Counted from the stretch's first letter, positions 51,983-62,705 are shown. The stretch: 64,000 nt of DNA from UBA6168 sp964573725 (GCA_964573725.1 CAZNLJ010000007.1:1-64000); one strand, 5' to 3'. The notes: generated by a model from the letters alone, not told the origin. Numbers and translations: made by a program.

Positions 51983-54900
51983 TCATCGGAGCAAGGTGGA
52001 TTCCCCCCGGTAGGCGGCGGATGATCCGTCCGGAAACGTCACTTCCAGGAACCAGACATAGACGCCCGGCGGCATGGGGTTCGCGCGATAGGTGCCGTCC
52101 CAACCGCGGTCGGGCGCATTGACCTCGAAATCGGCATCTTCGAACAGCCGCTCCCCCCATCGGTCGAATACCTGAAACAAACCGACCCGGGTGCCGCTTC
52201 CGCCATGGACCAGCAGCCTTTCGTGGAGGCCGTCTCCGTTCGGGCTGAAACCGGTCGGCACTTCCACGATCCTTTCCTTTCTCACATGCAATTGGACCAT
52301 ATCGGAGGCTTCGCAGCCATTTTCATCGGTAACCGTCAGGAAATAATCCACGGAGTAGGAAGGTTTAGCCCAAACGGCATTGGAAAAAGGCGTCTGGTCG
52401 CAGTCGGAGATCCCTTCCTGGAAGAGCGTCCCGCAATAGGAGGCTTCCCAGAAATAGGTCAGGTCCCCGACACCATGGAGGACGGCGGCAAGTAGCGGGA
52501 CACTATCCCCGTAGGGGGTGATGTATTCGTCGATGGCCTGGTTCCAGACCAGGATTTCGGCAGACAACGCGGGTGGTTCCTCGACCAGGGCGGAGGCGGC
52601 ATACCGGCAGCCCTTGGCATCCAGGATGGTGATGTCATAGGCGCCGGCTTCCAGGGCGATCAGTACATTGGAATATTGGAACTGGTCACCATCGAGGCTG
52701 AAGCGATAGGGAGGGGTGCCACCGGTCGTTTCGATGGTGACCTTGCCGTCCCGTCCGCCGAAGCAGCTGACCGGTTCGACTTCCACACCCGGTTCGACGG
52801 TAGCCGGGGCAGTGACGGTGGCGGAGGTGGCCAAGGAACAGCCGGTGGCATCCGTGATGGTCAGGGTGTAGCTGCCGGCCGGCAGTCCGCGGAGGGTATC
52901 CGCCGTGGCACCGGAGGCCCAAAGGATATCATAAGGGCTTTTCCCTCCGGTGACGGACACCGACACCTGTCCCTCCTCGTAGCCGAAGCAGGAATTGTTC
53001 ACGACCTGGAACACCGGCACCAACAAGGTCGCCTCCGTGACCGTGGCGAAAGCTGTACCCGCGCAGCCGTTGGTATCGGTGACCGTCACCCCGTAAGCGC
53101 CGGCGGGAAGCTGGACGGCGGACGACGAAGATTGCCCGCCGGTATTCGGTGTCCAGGAAAATTGCAGCGACCCGTTGGCATGCAGGACATTGGAGACGGT
53201 TACGGTGCCGGTGGAATCCCCATGGCATTCGACGTCCGTCGTCAGCAGGGAAAACTGGAGGGGATCCGGATTATCCAGGAACCTGGATTGGGTGCCGGTG
53301 CAACCTTGGTTGTCCGTCACCGTCACGGTATAGGTCTGTCCGCCGGCCAATGCACTGAGGTAGTCCTGTGTTTGTCCCGTATTCCAGGAGAAGGAGTAGA
53401 CACCGTCACCGCCGGCCAGCACCACGACGGCAAGCTGACCGTCCGGCAGGTCATGGCAGCTGGGCGGCACACTGCTTATCAGGATATTGAAATCCGGCCA
53501 CTCGACCAGGGCGATGGAATCGGACACCGCACAACCGTTGGCATCCGAAGCGGTGACCGCGTAAGTGCCCGGGCCGACCAGGGACAATGTATTTCCGGTG
53601 ATTCCGCCCGGATTCCAGGTGATGGCGTAGGGAGGGGTCCCGCCGGTTGCCATGGCGACGGCGGAGCTTTGGAGGCTGCCGAAGCAACTGGTATCCGTTT
53701 GGGTCAGGGAAACGGACAAGGGAGCGGCAGGCTCCGGGACGGACACACTGCCGGTGGCGGTACAGCCGTTGCCGTCGGTGACGGTCACCCCATAGGAACC
53801 TGCCGACAATCCGCCGGTCTCCGGGGCATCCGGGGTGAAGCCGGCATTCCACAGGAAGGTGTAGCTCCCGTTGCCACCGACCACCGCGACGGCCGCCGTA
53901 CCGTCCTGTCCGCCGAAACAAAGCACCGGGGTAGCGGACAGGGTCAGCACCATCGAAGGGGCGGCATCCAGGAGCACCGTATCGACCGCCTGGCATCCGT
54001 TCGCATCCGTGGCGGTCACGGAATAATTCCCTTCCGGCAGCGAACAAAGGGTGTCACTGTTGGATTGGTTGACATTGCTCCAGGTAAAGGAAATCGAGCC
54101 GGTTCCGCCCGTGGCCTCGACCACGGCACAACCATCGGAACCGCCGCTGCAGGACACCGGCGTCAGGACCGACGCCTCGGCGCTCAGCGCCGCCACGTCA
54201 TCGATCACAAGGACCAGGGAATCCGCGCAGCCGGAGGCATCGGCGGCCACTGCCAGGTAGCTGCCCGGGCAGAGGGCTGTGAAGCTGCCGTCTGCCGATG
54301 ACAAGTTGCTCCCGCCCTGCAGGTTGCCCAGTTGGAAACCGACGGGTGATTGCGCATTGTCGGCGACCAGTTGGACGGCAGCATCGCAGGTGGCATGGCA
54401 GGAGACCGAAAATGGCGGTGAATCCAGTGTCTGCAGTTGGATGGGGCAGAATTGGTAGGTGTAGAAGCCCGTGCCGACGGGAGCGGCGCATAAGCCGGTG
54501 GGTTCGACGGCCCGGACCGCTGCGTTGACCGGATCCCCGTTGTTCAGGCCGGACACGAGATGCGACAAGGCACCGTTGTTCGGGGCGGTCCAACCGGCCC
54601 CATTGATATTCACCTCATAGGCGAGCCCCGGGTTGGTATCCGTCCAGGTGACCTGGGCGACGCCGGGACTCTGGTAGGAAACAGTCACCAAGGGTGGGGA
54701 TGCACTGTTGATGACGGACAGCAGTACCGTATCGCGGACGGTGCAACCGTAGTTGTTCAGGGCGGTGACGACGTATTCCGTGGTGCCGGCCGGGGTGGCG
54801 GTCGGGTCGGGACACTGGTTGCAGGACAGGCCCGCGTTGGGCAGCCAGGTGTAAGTGACACCGTTTTGGGTATTGAAGGTGATGCTCCACCAGTTCAGTT

Positions 54901-57049
54901 CCCCGTAGGCATTGGTGCCGAAGGAATCCGATATGCGAAGTTTCCAGGTCCCGTTGATCGGCGCGCCCTGGAGGACGGACCAGGCCCCTTCCGGCTGGAA
55001 ATCGCCGGTGAAGGGAGGGGAACCTGCCGTAATCGGAACCGTGGCGACAGGGGTGAAGCAGGTTTGGGTGTAATTGTCGCCACTGCCCCCGTTGTTGGTG
55101 GACAGCATCAGCACCTGGTTATTGGGGGAGACCAGGAACAGCTGGATATCACCGTCAAAATCCGTTTCCAGGTCAAGGCAGACGGATAGGATGTCCGTCA
55201 GGGGATCGGAGACGACGGTCGGGTATAAGGAATTGACCCCGATGGGAGACTGATAGGGGTTGGAAGGGGGGTGGTTGCCAGCGCCGATCGGATAATTCTC
55301 GAAGGAGGCGAAGGTGACCGGAACAATCGGGTCGACCGGTACGCCGACATCGAAGGAAACGGGTTCCCCCTGACAGACGGAGGTATCGGCGGGCGGTGCG
55401 AGCAGGTCCTGGCAGGCATAGCAGTCCGGGTGCGTCAGGGGGAGGACCCGGATATCCAGGGTCGTGTCCCAGGTGCAGCCGAACTCGTCGGTCAGTCGGA
55501 ACTGGTAGGCGATTTCGCCGGCATTCTGTGCGATGCCGGCGATGGAATCCGGTTGATAGTAAAACAGGGAAGGATGCTGTACCCAACCCCAGTCCGTGAT
55601 GGCGGGACTGAAGGTCTCGATGCTCGGGTACAGCGAGGGGTCGAAGGCGATCGACCAGGAGAAGATGTAACCGTTGTCGATGGCCCAGAGGTCGGTCACC
55701 TCGATGGTCCATTCCCCGTTGAGGGGACAGCCCAGCAATCCTTCCAGGTCTTCGAAGGCGGCATAGGTCCCTTCCGGTAAGGTGGCGGGGGCGAAGGCAT
55801 TGGCATAGTCGATCCAGGTGAAGTTGAAGTCCGGGTTCGGTGCCCAGCCGTAGGAATAGCCCACCCCCGGCACAGGGGTCGGCAGGCCCTCGTCCATTTC
55901 GAAGGGTTGCCCCAGGAAAACCTGTCCCCCGACAGGTCCGGGGTGGTTGTGCAGGATGACCCCTTGGCCGTTCGGGCAGAAGATCTTGATCTGCAGGTCC
56001 CGCATCCAGGAATGTTCCATGTTCACGAAGATGCCCAGGAGGTCGGTGATATCGGAAAGACTTTGGCCGGGGCTGAAATCGGAGAAAGAGATGGAGGTGC
56101 TGTAGGATGCGCCGTTTCCGTCGGGCAAGGCCAGGGAGTCCGACCGGATGCCGGCGGTTTGGAAACCGTCCGTACCGGGGACCGGGACGATGCTGCTGTT
56201 GCCGGCCAGGGCCGTATCCAGGGAGGCGCTGAGGGAAATCGTATCACCGGCACAGACCTGGGTGGTGACATCCCCGACCAGGAAAGTGGGGTAGGGGGCA
56301 ACCCGGATCCGTTGGCTGATGAAGTTGGTATTCTTACAGCCGAACTGGTCGGTGATCTTGAGCTGCAGGACATACCCGCCCGGCTCGTCGTACCGATGCG
56401 AGACATTGGGGCCGAAGGTGAAGGTACCGTCCCCGAAATCCCATTCGAAGTCACTGGTCAGGTCGGAGTGGTTGTAGACGGCGCCATCCTGCGGATAAGA
56501 CCCTTTTCCCCAGAAGAAGACCCGGTCGCCCGGGCAGATGTCGATCCAACCGGTGTCCAGTGGTGCCGGGGAGGGGGAGGAGGAATCCAGGACGGACTGG
56601 ATGAGCTGGCAGGCGGGGATGCAATTGATGTCCGCGCTCCACCCGGCCGCCTCGTCCGCCCCGTCGGAGCTGAAGGTGATGGTCAGGCATCCGGAGGTAT
56701 TGACAGCGGTCGCCTGGATGATGAAAGATGCGGAACCGGCGAAATCGGCGGCACAGCCCAAGGAAGGGGCATTGACATCCTGTCCGTCGAAAAAGCAGAG
56801 GTTGTCCCCCGCGCCTAATTGTGTGCCGTTGAATATCAGTTGAATATGCGTTCCGGAGCTCATGTCCGGGCAAATGGTCGTGGTGAGGTCCTGGTTGGGA
56901 CCATAGGTATCTGCGTTCCCGCCGCTGTCCAGGAAGTACCCATTGCAATCCGTCACGGAAGCGAGGGTGGCGTTCATCAGGTATTGTTGGCTTCGGACTG
57001 CCAGTGGAAGCAGGAGCAAAATCGTGGCCGCAGTAATTTTTCCCTTCAT
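51983..57049 (-). CDS. Giant SprB-repeat adhesin with T9SS type B (CHU_C) C-terminus
   Basis: A 1688-residue protein with a signal peptide (to about residue 20). A CUB-like domain lies at about 22-146, a PKD domain at about 155-255 (FEWDFGDGTF), and two proprotein-convertase P-domain-like modules at about 310-470 and 580-735. A fibronectin-like segment follows at about 785-875. About eight SprB-type repeats span roughly 880-1465, each with a Cys near its start, a W-x-x-G core and a V-T-D-x-x-G-C end. The C-terminal domain (VPTGFSPNGDGLHERL, FDRWGERLFE, WDGTYRANPMPPGVYVW) is CHU_C. This type directs export and cell-surface attachment through the T9SS. It pairs with the PorP-like gene. Likely an adhesin; a link with gliding is possible. 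Confidence 0.93.
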   Translation of the reverse strand: MKGKITAATILLLLPLAVRSQQYLMNATLASVTDCNGYFLDSGGNADTYGPNQDLTTTICPDMSSGTHIQLIFNGTQLGAGDNLCFFDGQDVNAPSLGCAADFAGSASFIIQATAVNTSGCLTITFSSDGADEAAGWSADINCIPACQLIQSVLDSSSPSPAPLDTGWIDICPGDRVFFWGKGSYPQDGAVYNHSDLTSDFEWDFGDGTFTFGPNVSHRYDEPGGYVLQLKITDQFGCKNTNFISQRIRVAPYPTFLVGDVTTQVCAGDTISLSASLDTALAGNSSIVPVPGTDGFQTAGIRSDSLALPDGNGASYSTSISFSDFSPGQSLSDITDLLGIFVNMEHSWMRDLQIKIFCPNGQGVILHNHPGPVGGQVFLGQPFEMDEGLPTPVPGVGYSYGWAPNPDFNFTWIDYANAFAPATLPEGTYAAFEDLEGLLGCPLNGEWTIEVTDLWAIDNGYIFSWSIAFDPSLYPSIETFSPAITDWGWVQHPSLFYYQPDSIAGIAQNAGEIAYQFRLTDEFGCTWDTTLDIRVLPLTHPDCYACQDLLAPPADTSVCQGEPVSFDVGVPVDPIVPVTFASFENYPIGAGNHPPSNPYQSPIGVNSLYPTVVSDPLTDILSVCLDLETDFDGDIQLFLVSPNNQVLMLSTNNGGSGDNYTQTCFTPVATVPITAGSPPFTGDFQPEGAWSVLQGAPINGTWKLRISDSFGTNAYGELNWWSITFNTQNGVTYTWLPNAGLSCNQCPDPTATPAGTTEYVVTALNNYGCTVRDTVLLSVINSASPPLVTVSYQSPGVAQVTWTDTNPGLAYEVNINGAGWTAPNNGALSHLVSGLNNGDPVNAAVRAVEPTGLCAAPVGTGFYTYQFCPIQLQTLDSPPFSVSCHATCDAAVQLVADNAQSPVGFQLGNLQGGSNLSSADGSFTALCPGSYLAVAADASGCADSLVLVIDDVAALSAEASVLTPVSCSGGSDGCAVVEATGGTGSISFTWSNVNQSNSDTLCSLPEGNYSVTATDANGCQAVDTVLLDAAPSMVLTLSATPVLCFGGQDGTAAVAVVGGNGSYTFLWNAGFTPDAPETGGLSAGSYGVTVTDGNGCTATGSVSVPEPAAPLSVSLTQTDTSCFGSLQSSAVAMATGGTPPYAITWNPGGITGNTLSLVGPGTYAVTASDANGCAVSDSIALVEWPDFNILISSVPPSCHDLPDGQLAVVVLAGGDGVYSFSWNTGQTQDYLSALAGGQTYTVTVTDNQGCTGTQSRFLDNPDPLQFSLLTTDVECHGDSTGTVTVSNVLHANGSLQFSWTPNTGGQSSSSAVQLPAGAYGVTVTDTNGCAGTAFATVTEATLLVPVFQVVNNSCFGYEEGQVSVSVTGGKSPYDILWASGATADTLRGLPAGSYTLTITDATGCSLATSATVTAPATVEPGVEVEPVSCFGGRDGKVTIETTGGTPPYRFSLDGDQFQYSNVLIALEAGAYDITILDAKGCRYAASALVEEPPALSAEILVWNQAIDEYITPYGDSVPLLAAVLHGVGDLTYFWEASYCGTLFQEGISDCDQTPFSNAVWAKPSYSVDYFLTVTDENGCEASDMVQLHVRKERIVEVPTGFSPNGDGLHERLLVHGGSGTRVGLFQVFDRWGERLFEDADFEVNAPDRGWDGTYRANPMPPGVYVWFLEVTFPDGSSAAYRGESTLLR

Positions 57050-57710
57050 TATTCGGGCATTAAATGGTTCAACGGTGTCTTTGCAGGGCTATCGGCCGGC
57101 ATCTCGTGCCGGAATGCCGCACAATATCGGCATCGGGAAGCACAATTTCACGATTGCGCGACCGAAAGCCACGCGGGTGTTCCCGCCCCGTTCGCCGTTC
57201 CGGCTGCCGGCAGGCGAACGGCAGGGCATTGCGGCTACCATCGGCGGCAGGCATGGGATGCTGGATGGATGTGCTGGAGATGCGTCTGACAAAGGCGTAT
57301 AACGGAGGCGGTATTTCCAGGCTGTCAGGTAATGTGCGTGTGTGGAACCGGAATGGAACAAATGTACGATTTGTCCGGTGATATATCGCAGCGGCGGAAT
57401 ATTTTTTTACGGTACACGGACCGGCAGGTAAAATTTGCCGGCCAGCGTCCTTTTCATATTAAAAAAATGCAAATAAATGTGCCGGCGACCTATATGTTGG
57501 CCGGTAATTTGTTACATTTGACCGAATCATCCAGCGGAACGGGCGGCGCTTCCTTGCGCCATGTGAGGGGGTTGTTACCGGGAAGCCGGTCGGTCGCCGA
57601 ACAATCCGGAACCGTACAAGCGGAAAGGTGTGCTGAATTCGGCCTGATTGATTTGACAAATCTGCAAGCCGTCCTATCTTGCGCCGGATGTTTCAGAAAA
57701 AGTCCCGTGA
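57050..57710. other. Intergenic region between two divergent giant genes
   Basis: A 661-base divergent spacer. On the minus strand TACATTTG (57366 to 57359) is a promoter candidate for the CHU_C adhesin, with a leader of about 310 bases. On the plus strand lie TACATTTG at 57513-57520 and a better promoter at 57652-57682 for the M43 protease. Short open frames have no family signal. Confidence 0.5.
57652..57682 (+). promoter_or_regulatory. Candidate promoter of the M43 protease gene
   Basis: TTTG at 57652-57655, 19 bases, then TATCTTGC at 57675-57682, which matches TAnnTTTG at all but two of its six fixed positions. Spacing is ideal for the Bacteroidota sigma factor. The start codon follows 28 bases later. 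Confidence 0.5.
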
Positions 57711-60700
57711 ATGAACCGTTTTACTGTACCCATCCTGTTGGTAGCCTTGCTACCGGGCGTCTTGCCTGCCCAGTTTTTCCCCACCGACCTGCATAAATCC
57801 ACCTTACCGGCGCAACATGCGAAGGGTTCGGGTCCGTCGGCCCTTGCCCCTGCGGTCCCGTTCACCCTGCCGGCGGGTACCGGGATGAACGAACCGGTAT
57901 GCGGTGCCGACGGGATGCACCTTTCGATGGCGGAGACAGACCCGGTCCTATCCAAGGAGCTGGCCCGTCACCTCGAGGAGCTTGTCCCGCTGCTTTCCGG
58001 TCAGGGCCCGGCCGACAAATCTTCGGAACCGCCCTTGATCACCATCTCCGTGACGGTGCACGTCATCCACAACGGGGTTCCGGTTGGGCAGGGACAGAAT
58101 CTTTCCGACGCGCAGATCTTGGCACAGCTGGCTATATTGAACGAGGATTTCGCCGCATTGAACAGCCAATATTACCAGACACCCGGTATGTGGCAAGGGG
58201 TGGCCGGCATCCCCAATATCGAATTTTGCCTGGCATCCACCGATCCCTTCGGCCAGCCGACCACCGGCATCACCCGGCACCAACTGCAGGTGACGGGAAC
58301 CGCCTGGAACAGCAACAACATCAACTCGGTCATCAAGCCCATCACCAAATGGGACCCCTCGCGGTACATGAACATCTATGTGCTGCCGATTCCGGGCACC
58401 ACTTCCGCCGGGGGTGTGGTCGGCTTCGCCAATTATCCGACCCCATCGCTGATCGGCAGCAGCCAGGACGGCATCGTCATCGATTACCGCTGGTTCGGCG
58501 CACCGGGTTTCGGCGTATCGGGATGGCGGGCGCTCACCCACGAAACCGGGCATTACCTGGGCATACCCCATCCTTTCAACGGAAACTCCTGCACGGCGGA
58601 CGACGGCATCGCTGATACACCCAACATCAACAAGGCCACCAGCGAATATGCCAACCTGGACTGCAGCAGCGGATACCCGTCCGGGCCGGTTTCCTGTGGG
58701 AACGAGCACTTATACGTCAATTACATGGACTACGTGAACGAGAACTGCTACACTTCGTTCACCCAGGGCCAGGCCAATGTCATGCGGGCGATCCTGAACG
58801 GGTCTGCCGTGCCCGGTTTCAACTATGGCAGCCGTAACGCCCTCGTACAAAATGCGCCCCTCCAGTGCAACCTGCCCGCCCATGACCTGGGTGTCACCCG
58901 GCTGCTCACCCCCCCGCCGGTGACCTGCACCACGGATTCCCTGCATCCGATGCTGACCATCCGGAATTTCGGCTCGGAAACCGTCACCCAGGCGACCCTT
59001 TCCTACCGGATTGGCCAGGGCGTACCCGTGGTGGCCAATTGGTCCGGACAACTCGCGCCGGGCCAGCTGGATACGGTGGTGCTGGCCCCTTTCCTTCCCC
59101 CCGCCGGCCCCTATGCCCTGACGATTTACACCGGCATGCCCAACGGGACGGCGGACGAACGGCCTGCCAATGACACGCTGGTCCGCAACGGCATCCAATA
59201 CCTGCCTTTCTCCCCTCCCTTGTACGAGGACTTCGAAGCGACCTCCGAACTGCCCTCGGCGCAGGAAATCTACCAGCTCAACCTCTCCAACGACGATTTC
59301 GTCTGGGAGGTAGACCCATCGGTATCGGCTTTCGGTACGGGCAGCGGGTCCGTCTTTTTCGACAATTACGCCGGTACCAGCAGCAACAATCCCTATGGTA
59401 CCATCGATGCGCTCATCACCCGGCATTACGACCTTTCCGCCGCGGTGGGAGCCCAACTGCGTTTCGACGTGGCTTATGCGCCGATCGACGCCCTGCTTTC
59501 AGATACCTTGGTCATCCTGGTCGCCACCGCTTGCTCCCAGGATTTCAACCAACTGGTGTTCCGGAAAGGCGGCACCCAACTTTCGACCGCCCCGCCGACC
59601 GCGGCGGTGTTCATTCCCCAGTCCGACCAATGGCGGACCGAGGTGTTGGACCTCAGCGACTACGACGGGGTATCGGATCTCACCATCGCTTTCGTGAACG
59701 TCTCCGGTTGGGGCAACCGCCTGTACCTGGACAACATCCGCCTGGGGAACGATTGCGAAGCCATCACCTACGACCTCTCCCTGACACCGAACAGCTGCGA
59801 ACCGCCCCCGGGGACCTGCGACGGCATGGCGGCCATCGAGCTTTCCCAGCACAACGGGGACCTGCGCTATGCCTGGGCGGGTTTGCCGACATCCTACAAT
59901 CTGCCTTATCTGGAAGGACTTTGTCCCGACGAGCCGGTTTCCGTCACGGTGACCGACGGGTTCGGTTGTGCGGTCACCGCCTCCGCCACCATTTCCCAGG
60001 CGGTACCCGGTGCAATCAATGGGAGCAGCATGCCGGAATCCACATTCGGGGGGATGAACGGCTCGGCGGCCGTCTCCGTGTCGAACGGATCCGCCCCCTT
60101 CGATTTCCAATGGAGCAACGGTTTCCAGGAGACCGCCAGCATGGATTCGGCGAGTGTGCAGACCGGGCTGGCACCCGGTGTCTACGGGGTGACCGTGACG
60201 GACCGTTTCGGCTGCGCGTCGGAAATAAGCATTTCCGTGGCTTCCGCATGCGGCGGATTTTCGGCACAAGCCGCCGTCGGTCCCGTTTCCTGTTTCGGTG
60301 CCGCCGACGGAACAGCGACGGTGACTCCCGAGGGCGGGCTGTCGCCGTGGAGCTTCGAATGGAGCAACGGCATGACCGGTGCCACCGTCGGCGGTTTGGC
60401 CGCCGGCAGTTACACGGTATCCGTCACCGACGATGCCGGTTGTCCCCTGACGGTCGATGTCCTGGTCCCGGAACCGACCCAACTGACCGCCGCGGCGGTA
60501 TCGACGGCGGTCAGTTCGGCCGGTGGCCAGGACGGGACGGCCTCCGCCACGGCGACGGGGGGAACGCCTCCCTACCATTTCCAGTGGAGCAACGGTGAGA
60601 CCGGACCTGCGCTCACGGGCTTGCAGGCGGGAGATTATACCGTGACGGTGACCGACGAGAATGGTTGCGTCGCCCTGGATGTGGTTACGGTCGCGGAGGT

Positions 60701-62597
60701 CTCGTGTACATCCTTCCAGCCGGTCCTGTCGATTGTCGACGTGAGCTGCTTCGGCGCGGCGGACGGCGCGGCGAGTGTCAGTCTGCCGGGTGGCGACAAC
60801 CCCAGCTACACCTGGGGCAACGGAGCGACGACCGCATCCGTCGGAGGCCTGCCTGCCGGGACCGTGCAGGTCACGGTGGTGGATGCCAGCGGGTGCACCG
60901 CCACCCTGATGGGCCTTGTCACGGAGCCGGCGCCGCTCGGCGCCACCGCCAACACGACCGATGAGACGGCCCCGGGTGCGAACAACGGAACCTTGTCGGT
61001 ATTTGTGACCGGTGGTACGGCCGGGTACACTTTCGCCTGGAGCAACGGGTTCAACCAATCCGCCGCCTTCAACCTGATACCGGGCCAATACATCATCACG
61101 GTCACGGATGCCAACGGTTGCTCGGTGGTCACCCAAGGGACGGTGGAAGCCTTCAACTGCAGCCTCAGCGCCGCTTTGGACAGCAGTCCGGCATCCTGCC
61201 CGGATGTGGCGGACGGCTTGGCCGTCGTCTCCTCCATTGCCGGCGGTGCATGGCCGTTCGATTACGAGTGGTCGAACGGCGACGACAACTTCTTCACCGG
61301 CGACCTGCTGCCGGGGAGTTACGTCGTCACCATTACCGATGCCATCGGCTGCAGTGTGGTCGCATCGGTGGAAGTGGTTCCGGAAGATGTGGTTCCGCCG
61401 GGAGCATTCGCACAGAATATCTCGCTCAGCCTCGATGCAAACGGGGAGCTGTTCCTGACACCCGACCTGGTGGACAACGGCTCTTTCGACAATTGCAGCC
61501 TGGTCGCGTTGGAGGTGACTCCCGACCATTTCACCTGTGCCGACCTGGGATTCAACCTGGTGACCTTGAAAGCCACCGATTCCAGCGGGAACAGCTCCTC
61601 CGCCACGGCCTTTGTGCAGGTCACCGACCAGGAGCCGCCCGTTCTCCAATGTCCGGCGGATACGCTGGTGCAGACCTGCGACACCCTGTTCTATACCCTG
61701 CCCACGGCGGTGGATGCCTGTTCCGAAGTCACCCTGACGCTGTTGAGCGGTCCGCCGAGCGGGACCCTTTTTCCGGCGGGGGAGACACCGGTCAGCTGGT
61801 TGGCGACGGATGCCTTTGGCAACAGCGCAGCCTGCCAGTTCACCATTACCGTGGATTACGGCCTGGACGCGGGCATTACGGTACAAGCACCGACCTGTGC
61901 CGGCGATGCCGACGGGGCGCTCATAGCCAATCCGACGGGTGGGGAAGCACCTTACACCGTTACCTGGGGAGGAGGGATAGACCCGACGGCCTTGTCCGCG
62001 GGAATCTATTTCGTCACGGTTGCGGATGCCGCCGGTTGTTCCATCAGCGAAGCGGTGTCATTGACCGACCCGCCGCTGTTGTTGTTCGGGCTGATTTCCA
62101 TCACCCCGGCCACGCCAGGATTTGCGGACGGTATCATCGAATATGTCGTTATGGGGGGGGCGCCGCCCTATCAGCTCAACTGGCAAGACAGCAACGGGGA
62201 GGAGTTGGCCGATTTCGATTCCGCTGCCTTGGCTCCCGGAGCCTATCGTGTGCTGGTGACGGATAGCCTCGGATGTACGTATCTTTCCAATTACTTTATC
62301 GTGGACCAGGTTAGCGCAACGGCCGACCCGGGCACGGGGGCGGGTATTTCCGTGCGTTTGTATCCCAATCCCGCCCGTTCGGAGGTATGGTTGGAGATTG
62401 CCGGTTTCCGGGGTGTGGAAGCGGAAGTGACACTTTTCGACCCGACGGGCCGGCCCTTGGTCCGGCAACCGTGGCCGGTCGACGGGGCGCCGCATCGGTG
62501 GCCGGTGACGGAGGACCTTCCGGGCGGGTCTTATTGGGTCCGCGTATCATTTGCGGATGGGGCCCCTGTTTGGCACCGGTTGCAGGTCATCAAGTGA
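57711..62597 (+). CDS. Giant M43 metalloprotease with SprB repeats and T9SS type A tail
   Basis: A 1628-residue protein with a signal peptide ending near LPAQF. A propeptide-like segment leads to an M43 (pappalysin-like) catalytic domain at about 105-360. Its zinc site HETGHYLGIPH spans residues 277-287 (His277, Glu278, His281, His287), and the Met-turn is YMDYVN near 337. A CARDB-like domain follows at about 385-500 and a MAM-like jelly roll at about 500-680. About nine SprB-like repeats span 690-1220 and 1390-1540, interrupted by a pair of HYR domains at about 1225-1385. The end (YPNPARSEVWLEI, then GGSYWVRV) is a T9SS type A sorting domain. A secreted, surface-attached protease is expected. 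The combination of protease and SprB array is unusual. Confidence 0.92.
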   Translation: MNRFTVPILLVALLPGVLPAQFFPTDLHKSTLPAQHAKGSGPSALAPAVPFTLPAGTGMNEPVCGADGMHLSMAETDPVLSKELARHLEELVPLLSGQGPADKSSEPPLITISVTVHVIHNGVPVGQGQNLSDAQILAQLAILNEDFAALNSQYYQTPGMWQGVAGIPNIEFCLASTDPFGQPTTGITRHQLQVTGTAWNSNNINSVIKPITKWDPSRYMNIYVLPIPGTTSAGGVVGFANYPTPSLIGSSQDGIVIDYRWFGAPGFGVSGWRALTHETGHYLGIPHPFNGNSCTADDGIADTPNINKATSEYANLDCSSGYPSGPVSCGNEHLYVNYMDYVNENCYTSFTQGQANVMRAILNGSAVPGFNYGSRNALVQNAPLQCNLPAHDLGVTRLLTPPPVTCTTDSLHPMLTIRNFGSETVTQATLSYRIGQGVPVVANWSGQLAPGQLDTVVLAPFLPPAGPYALTIYTGMPNGTADERPANDTLVRNGIQYLPFSPPLYEDFEATSELPSAQEIYQLNLSNDDFVWEVDPSVSAFGTGSGSVFFDNYAGTSSNNPYGTIDALITRHYDLSAAVGAQLRFDVAYAPIDALLSDTLVILVATACSQDFNQLVFRKGGTQLSTAPPTAAVFIPQSDQWRTEVLDLSDYDGVSDLTIAFVNVSGWGNRLYLDNIRLGNDCEAITYDLSLTPNSCEPPPGTCDGMAAIELSQHNGDLRYAWAGLPTSYNLPYLEGLCPDEPVSVTVTDGFGCAVTASATISQAVPGAINGSSMPESTFGGMNGSAAVSVSNGSAPFDFQWSNGFQETASMDSASVQTGLAPGVYGVTVTDRFGCASEISISVASACGGFSAQAAVGPVSCFGAADGTATVTPEGGLSPWSFEWSNGMTGATVGGLAAGSYTVSVTDDAGCPLTVDVLVPEPTQLTAAAVSTAVSSAGGQDGTASATATGGTPPYHFQWSNGETGPALTGLQAGDYTVTVTDENGCVALDVVTVAEVSCTSFQPVLSIVDVSCFGAADGAASVSLPGGDNPSYTWGNGATTASVGGLPAGTVQVTVVDASGCTATLMGLVTEPAPLGATANTTDETAPGANNGTLSVFVTGGTAGYTFAWSNGFNQSAAFNLIPGQYIITVTDANGCSVVTQGTVEAFNCSLSAALDSSPASCPDVADGLAVVSSIAGGAWPFDYEWSNGDDNFFTGDLLPGSYVVTITDAIGCSVVASVEVVPEDVVPPGAFAQNISLSLDANGELFLTPDLVDNGSFDNCSLVALEVTPDHFTCADLGFNLVTLKATDSSGNSSSATAFVQVTDQEPPVLQCPADTLVQTCDTLFYTLPTAVDACSEVTLTLLSGPPSGTLFPAGETPVSWLATDAFGNSAACQFTITVDYGLDAGITVQAPTCAGDADGALIANPTGGEAPYTVTWGGGIDPTALSAGIYFVTVADAAGCSISEAVSLTDPPLLLFGLISITPATPGFADGIIEYVVMGGAPPYQLNWQDSNGEELADFDSAALAPGAYRVLVTDSLGCTYLSNYFIVDQVSATADPGTGAGISVRLYPNPARSEVWLEIAGFRGVEAEVTLFDPTGRPLVRQPWPVDGAPHRWPVTEDLPGGSYWVRVSFADGAPVWHRLQVIK

Positions 62598-62616
62598 AAG
62601 GTCCGGTTGAAATGAA

Positions 62617-62651
62617 CGAGGGGGGATCCGCTCGGACGGAATCCCCCCTCG
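62617..62651. terminator. Hairpin between M43 gene and sdhB
   Basis: An 11-bp perfect stem pairs 62617-62627 with 62641-62651, containing six consecutive G-C pairs. It lies 20 bases after the M43 stop and before the convergent sdhB gene, so it can serve both. Confidence 0.65.
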
Positions 62652-62705
62652 TGATGACAAGGCTGACATGATTCGGGGAAGCAGGCATAGCAACCCTCCA
62701 ATCGG

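Noticed and set aside
52676..54301. A 541-codon plus-strand frame opposite the SprB repeats
   Set aside because: Antisense to repeats of the CHU_C adhesin and Gly/Arg-rich without recognisable domains.
59760..61370. Possible tandem DNA repeat or CRISPR-like array
   Set aside because: The periodicity is protein-level SprB repeats of about 70 residues with diverged DNA, not a DNA repeat array.
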